Positions 49,520-53,059 of a stretch of DNA of 53,059 nucleotides are shown here, piece by piece. The DNA comes from Actinoplanes palleronii (GTDB lineage: Bacteria > Actinomycetota > Actinomycetes > Mycobacteriales > Micromonosporaceae), in the NCBI RefSeq assembly GCF_016862315.1, contig NZ_BOMS01000143.1:1-53059 (forward strand), given 5' to 3'. The notes below the pieces were generated by a model, which saw nothing but the letters and a program-made list of their open reading frames with translations, was not told the origin of the DNA and ran no database searches. Each line of letters opens with the position of its first letter. The stretch's first letter is position 1. The position numbers and the translations under genes were made by a program.

Positions 49520-49572
49520 CGGCTGGCCCTCAGGGGTGCCTCAACGCCGTTGAGGCACCCCTCGAGGCCAGC
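49520..49572. terminator. Long hairpin between convergent genes
   Basis: Arms of 15 bases (49531-49545 and 49547-49561, AGGGGTGCCTCAACG and its inverse) pair perfectly with one central base. They are extended by GGCTGGCC/GGCCAGCC (49520-49527, 49565-49572) across a three-base internal loop. It lies between the membrane protein gene and convergent paaK, so it is probably a bidirectional terminator. The rest of the 342-base gap (49371-49712) shows no gene. Confidence 0.75.
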
Positions 49573-49712
49573 CGATCACCCGGGGGCGCGGGGCGGTCGG
49601 GGGTGGCTGCGGTCTGGCGAGGGCACGGGCGGGACTCGGCCGGTAGCCTGCGGGCGGTCGCTCCGTATTCGTACCGGAAAATGACGGTCGGAAGGGGAGG
49701 CCGCAGTCTGGA

Positions 49713-51014
49713 TCACGGGCGGGGGCGGTTGTCGACGATGCGGCGGGCCTTGCCGATCGAGCGCTCCAGGGCGGCCGGCGGGACCACCTCGACCCGGACC
49801 GTGACCCCGACATTGTGCTTGATCAGGTCGGACAGGGTCTGCGAGAGGCGGGAGCGATTCGGGTTCGGTTCGCGGGATTCGACGCGGACGGTCATCTCGT
49901 CGAGGCGGCCGGGGCGGGCGAGGACGCACTGGTATTGCGGGGCGAGCTCGGGCAGGCGCAGGATGAGTTCCTCGATCTGGGTGGGGAAGACGTTGACGCC
50001 CCGCAGGATCATCATGTCGTCGCTGCGGCCGGTGACCTTCTCCATCCGGCGCATCGTGCGTGCCGTGCCGGGCAGCAGCCGGGTGAGGTCGCGGGTGCGG
50101 TACCGGATGATCGGCATGGCCTCCTTGGTCAGCGAAGTGAATACCAATTCGCCTTCCTCGCCGTCGGACAGCACGTGCTCCAGCGTCGGGTCGATGATCT
50201 CCGGGTAGAAGTGGTCCTCCCAGATGTGCAGGCCGTCCTTGGTCTCGACGCACTCCTGACTGACGCCGGGGCCGATCACCTCGGAGAGGCCGTAGATGTC
50301 CACGGCGTGAAGGTCCATTCGCTGTTCGACCTCAGTGCGCATGCTCTCGGTCCACGGTTCCGCGCCGAAGACGCCGACCTTGAGGGTGGTGCTGCGCGGG
50401 TCGATGCCCTGCCGCTCGAACTCGTCGAGGATCGTCAGCATGTAGGACGGCGTCACCATGATCACGTCGGGTTCGAAGTCCAGGATCAGCCGGACCTGAC
50501 GTTCGGTCATGCCGCCGGAGACCGGGATGACCGCGCACCCCAGGCGTTCCGCGCCGTAGTGCGCGCCGAGACCGCCGGTGAACAGGCCGTACCCGTAGGC
50601 GACGTGCACCCGGTCGCCGGGCCGGGCGCCGGCCGCGCGCAGCGAACGCGCCATCACATCCGCCCACATGTTCAGGTCCGCCTGGGTGTAGCCGACCACT
50701 GTCGGCCGCCCGGTGGTTCCGCTGGACGCGTGGATGCGGGCGATCCGGTCGCGCGGGACCGCGAACATTCCGTACGGATAGGAGTCCCGCAGGTCCTGCT
50801 TCGTCGTGTACGGGAACCGGGCCAGGTCCTCCAGCGCACGGCAGTCGTCCGGGTGCACGGCTGCGGCGTCGAACTTGCGGCGATAGAGAGGCACATTTTC
50901 GTACGCGTGACGCAGCGTCGCGCGCAGCCGGGTCAGCTGCAGCGCCCGCAGTTCATCAAGCGAGGCCGTCTCGATGGATTCCAGGTCACCGGGTCGCGGC
51001 GTGAGATCGAGCAT
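49713..51014 (-). CDS. paaK: Phenylacetate-CoA ligase
   Basis: A 433-residue AMP-forming acyl-CoA ligase. The PaaK N-terminus (LRATLRHAYENVPLYRRKFD), the P-loop HASSGTTGRPTVVGYT, AVDIYGLSEVIGPG, and the C-terminal YRTRDLTRLLPG and MILRGVNVFPTQIEE are in family order. It converts phenylacetate to phenylacetyl-CoA with ATP. None of the paaABCDE oxygenase genes are present here, so it may feed an unlinked pathway or act on another aryl acid. TAGCAT lies close before the ATG. It is convergent with the membrane protein gene. Confidence 0.92.
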   Translation of the reverse strand: MLDLTPRPGDLESIETASLDELRALQLTRLRATLRHAYENVPLYRRKFDAAAVHPDDCRALEDLARFPYTTKQDLRDSYPYGMFAVPRDRIARIHASSGTTGRPTVVGYTQADLNMWADVMARSLRAAGARPGDRVHVAYGYGLFTGGLGAHYGAERLGCAVIPVSGGMTERQVRLILDFEPDVIMVTPSYMLTILDEFERQGIDPRSTTLKVGVFGAEPWTESMRTEVEQRMDLHAVDIYGLSEVIGPGVSQECVETKDGLHIWEDHFYPEIIDPTLEHVLSDGEEGELVFTSLTKEAMPIIRYRTRDLTRLLPGTARTMRRMEKVTGRSDDMMILRGVNVFPTQIEELILRLPELAPQYQCVLARPGRLDEMTVRVESREPNPNRSRLSQTLSDLIKHNVGVTVRVEVVPPAALERSIGKARRIVDNRPRP

Positions 51015-51022
51015 TCACCATG

Positions 51023-52030
51023 CTAAGCCCGCGGAAGCTCCGCGTCGGGCTGTTCAGCGCTCCGCGATGCGGCCATGCCGGTGCTGCGGAAGCGGGCTCG
51101 GTAGGTGGTCGGTGAGACGCCCAGGTGCTGCTGGAACACCCGGCGCATGGTCTCCGACGAGCCGAAACCGGACTCCGCGGCGACCTGCTCCACCGAGCCG
51201 GAACCGCCCTCCAGCAGCACCTGCGCGGCCTCCACCCGGATCGACTCCACATACCGCCCCGGGCTCAGCCCGGTGTGCGCCCGGAACAGCCGGGTCAGAT
51301 GCCGCGGGCTGACCCCGGTCCGTGACGCCAGCCGTTCGGTCGCGTGGTCGGCGGCCGGGTCACCGGTGACCGCGTCCATCGCCGCCCGCAGCACCGGATG
51401 CTCCGCGTCCCGCACGCTGAGCCGGGCACTGAACTGCGACTGCCCGGCCGGCCGCGCCATGAACACGACCAGCTGCCGGGCCACCTCCCGAGCCGGTTCG
51501 GCGCCGTGATCGTCCTCGACCAGCGCCAGCGACAGATCGATCCCGGCGGTGACCCCGGCCGAGGTCAGCACCCCGCCGTCTTTCATGAACACCGGATCGC
51601 TGTCGACCCGCACCTTCGGGTACGCCCGGGCCAGGTCACCGGCCAGCTGCCAGTGCGTGGTCGCCCGCCGCCCGTCGAGCAGCCCGGCCTCCGCGAGGAG
51701 GAACGCCCCGGCGCACACCGACGCCACCCGGCGCGCCCGCGGTGCCAGCCCGGTCACGGCCGCCATGGTCACCTCGTCGCGGACCGCGGCGGGCCAGTCG
51801 GAGCGCCCCGGCACGATCAGGGTGCCGAGCCGCCGGGGCAGCCCGTCCGGCGCGGTCCCGGCCCCGATCCGGACCCCCGAGGAGGTGACGACGTCGGCGC
51901 CGGTTCCGGAGATCACGCGCACGTCGTAGTCCCCGCCGAACCTGTTCGCCGTCGTGAAGACCTCGGCCGGCCCGGCCACGTCGAGCAACTGCACCCCGTC
52001 GAACGCGAGGATCACCACCAGGTGCCTCAC
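51023..52030 (-). CDS. GlxA-family AraC-type regulator (DJ-1/PfpI + HTH)
   Basis: A 335-residue regulator. Residues 1 to about 185 form a DJ-1/PfpI amidase-like domain (VVILAFDGVQLLDVAGPAEV, then VASVCAGAFLLAEAGLLDGR with the nucleophile-elbow Cys). Residues 215-320 form the AraC HTH pair (LASRTGVSPRHLTRLFRAHT, VAAESGFGSSETMRRVFQQH). The GTG at 52030 overlaps the stop of the HD-domain gene (GTGA), showing translational coupling; a GTG at 52039 is also possible. It may respond to a small molecule made or removed by the HD protein. paaK starts nine bases downstream on the same strand. Confidence 0.9.
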   Translation of the reverse strand: MRHLVVILAFDGVQLLDVAGPAEVFTTANRFGGDYDVRVISGTGADVVTSSGVRIGAGTAPDGLPRRLGTLIVPGRSDWPAAVRDEVTMAAVTGLAPRARRVASVCAGAFLLAEAGLLDGRRATTHWQLAGDLARAYPKVRVDSDPVFMKDGGVLTSAGVTAGIDLSLALVEDDHGAEPAREVARQLVVFMARPAGQSQFSARLSVRDAEHPVLRAAMDAVTGDPAADHATERLASRTGVSPRHLTRLFRAHTGLSPGRYVESIRVEAAQVLLEGGSGSVEQVAAESGFGSSETMRRVFQQHLGVSPTTYRARFRSTGMAASRSAEQPDAELPRA

Positions 52031-52653
52031 TCCGGCCACGGCGAGTCCAGGATCGTCCGAACGAAGTCGCCCCGCTCGAACCCGGGCACATAGTGCTCCA
52101 GCACGTCGGCCTTCACGTTGCCGAACGTGGTCTCCGGCCGAGTCCGGATCCCGTCGGTGAACGCCGCCAGGATCCGCCGCTTGAAGTCCGGCCGCGGGTG
52201 CAGCGCGACGATCGCGGCCCGCTCCTGAGCGCTGATGTCGTCGTAGCCCAGGCCGAGCACGTCGTACTCGACACCGGCGGTGACCAGCGCGACCTCCGGC
52301 TCCAGGAACGGCGGGATCCCCGGCGTGGTGTGCAGCGCGATCGCCAGCCAGACCCGGCGCACACTGTCCTCCGGCACCCCGCGCGCCTGCAGGAACCGTC
52401 GCGCCTCGTCGGCACCGTCCACCTCGAACCGCCGCCCGCCGCCGCGGAACCGCTCGGCCAGCCCGAGATCGTGGAACATCGCGCCGATGTAGAGCAGCTC
52501 CGGGTCGAAGCTCAGGTCCCGGTTCCGCCCCTGGCGGGCTCCGAACAGGTACACCCGGCGGGAGTGGTGATAAACCAGCTCGCTGGCGGTGTCCCGCACG
52601 AGTTCGGTGGCTTCACGGGCGAGCGTGGTGTCCGGAACGTCAATCGTCGTCAT
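52027..52653 (-). CDS. HD-domain hydrolase (cyanamide hydratase-like)
   Basis: A 208-residue protein with HD-superfamily metal ligands: YHHSRRVYLFG, GAMFHDLGL (His-Asp) and later IALHTTPG. The order and spacing resemble the fungal cyanamide hydratase group, which add water to small nitrile-like molecules, but other hydrolase roles are possible. GAGG lies eight bases before the ATG at 52653; the longer frame upstream is shadow. It is coupled by a GTGA overlap to the GlxA-type regulator. Confidence 0.85.
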   Translation of the reverse strand: MTTIDVPDTTLAREATELVRDTASELVYHHSRRVYLFGARQGRNRDLSFDPELLYIGAMFHDLGLAERFRGGGRRFEVDGADEARRFLQARGVPEDSVRRVWLAIALHTTPGIPPFLEPEVALVTAGVEYDVLGLGYDDISAQERAAIVALHPRPDFKRRILAAFTDGIRTRPETTFGNVKADVLEHYVPGFERGDFVRTILDSPWPE

Positions 52654-53059
52654 GCACCCAGCCTCGCCGTTCCGCCCGCCAGCAGCCATGTCCGCACGGA
52701 CCACCTTCCCACAGATCCAGCCACCACCCACCCGTTCCGCAGCTGGTCGCGGCCGTCCTCCGGACCGCCTGGCAGTCCGGGCAGGCGGTCCGACGCGGGT
52801 TCGCCGGACGACAAACATCCCACGGTACGACTGGGAGCACGCGACGATCCGCGCTCCCACGGCTCCGCACGCGCGTCACGTCTTCGGCTGGTGCTGGTGG
52901 CTGCCTCGGAGGGCTTGAGGCACCCGCCAGCACCAGCCCCGCGTCCTCCAATGCCGCTCAGCTCAAGTTGATCTCGGTGGGCCGTTGGCGGCCAGGAACC
53001 GTCTGGCCCGCGGCTGGGCAGGGCGGTGCGAGTCCGCGTTGCCAGATCGCGTGCGGCTA
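52654..53059. other. Noncoding right end with three hairpins
   Basis: No gene is convincing in this 406-base stretch. Three inverted repeats occur: GGACCGCCTG/CAGGCGGTCC (52762-52791), TGGGAGC/GCTCCCA (52832-52859) and a long hairpin 52886-52938 (GGCTGGTGCTGG/CCAGCACCAGCC with inner TGCCTC/GAGGCA). They may be terminators or a structured RNA. Confidence 0.55.

Noticed and set aside
1..53059. CRISPR arrays, tRNA or rRNA genes, insertion sequences, prophage
   Set aside because: I found no regularly spaced repeats with spacers, no cloverleaf or rRNA-like stretch, and no transposase, integrase or phage protein.

Overview
The window is about 53 kb of very GC-rich DNA. Dense divergent gene pairs, frequent GTG starts, many leaderless promoters (a TAnnnT-like -10 six or seven bases before the start codon) and ESX-type, MASE1 and GGDEF genes point to a filamentous actinomycete, most likely Micromonosporaceae (Actinoplanes-like). 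I infer this from gene content and did not test it by search. I saw no rRNA, tRNA, CRISPR array, insertion sequence or phage gene.

Layout. 1-5.2 kb: an SDR/TetR divergent pair with three identical-type operators, a HEAT protein, a PAP2 phosphatase divergent from a 58-residue ORF, and iron exporter-like fetB convergent with iron importer-like efeU. 5.2-15.9 kb is an envelope region: a membrane protein-glycosyltransferase-polysaccharide deacetylase operon, a broken dedA copy, an OmpR-type two-component system, a second PAP2 phosphatase, a chemoreceptor, an orphan BlaI-type repressor, a GT-C glycosyltransferase and an FAD monooxygenase. 15.9-28.5 kb holds a degenerate dihydroorotate-dehydrogenase-like membrane fusion, a methyltransferase, a P-loop kinase-like protein, CPBP proteases (one intact, one broken), a beta-propeller, a cyclase-family hydrolase, a HAF-repeat protein with a damaged signal peptide, an intact DedA protein and a large polytopic membrane protein. 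28.6-40.7 kb carries a Ser/Thr kinase, several c-di-GMP genes in different states of decay, a small ESX-associated Ntox17 toxin/Imm31 immunity cluster, a ricin-type lectin and a MASE1 sensor kinase. 40.7-53 kb holds an MMPL transporter, an epimerase/MarR divergent pair, a GH59-like glycosidase, an SDR, a membrane protein, phenylacetate-CoA ligase and a GlxA-type regulator with an HD-domain hydrolase.

The strongest unannotated signal is regulatory. At least ten copies of a direct repeat YTCARS-N5-YTCAGS (11-base period) lie just upstream of start codons. They include both sides of the two-component system and the promoters of the PAP2, broken dedA, glycolipid operon, GT-C and large membrane protein genes. 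In most, a -10 hexamer of form nAnnnT begins exactly ten bases after the repeat and the start codon follows by six or seven bases. This looks like the regulon of the response regulator encoded at 7827-8510. A second family, three perfect 15-base palindromes CCTACAnnnTGTAGG, sits at the promoters of the intact dedA, the second PAP2 gene and efeU. Together these suggest coordinated control of envelope lipid and undecaprenyl-phosphate handling.

Several genes are damaged: dedA copy 1, a CPBP protease, an EAL protein with a frameshift, a diguanylate cyclase with frameshifts, a GGDEF scrap, and the signal peptide of the HAF-repeat protein. Automated calling would fuse the EAL gene with the downstream lectin.
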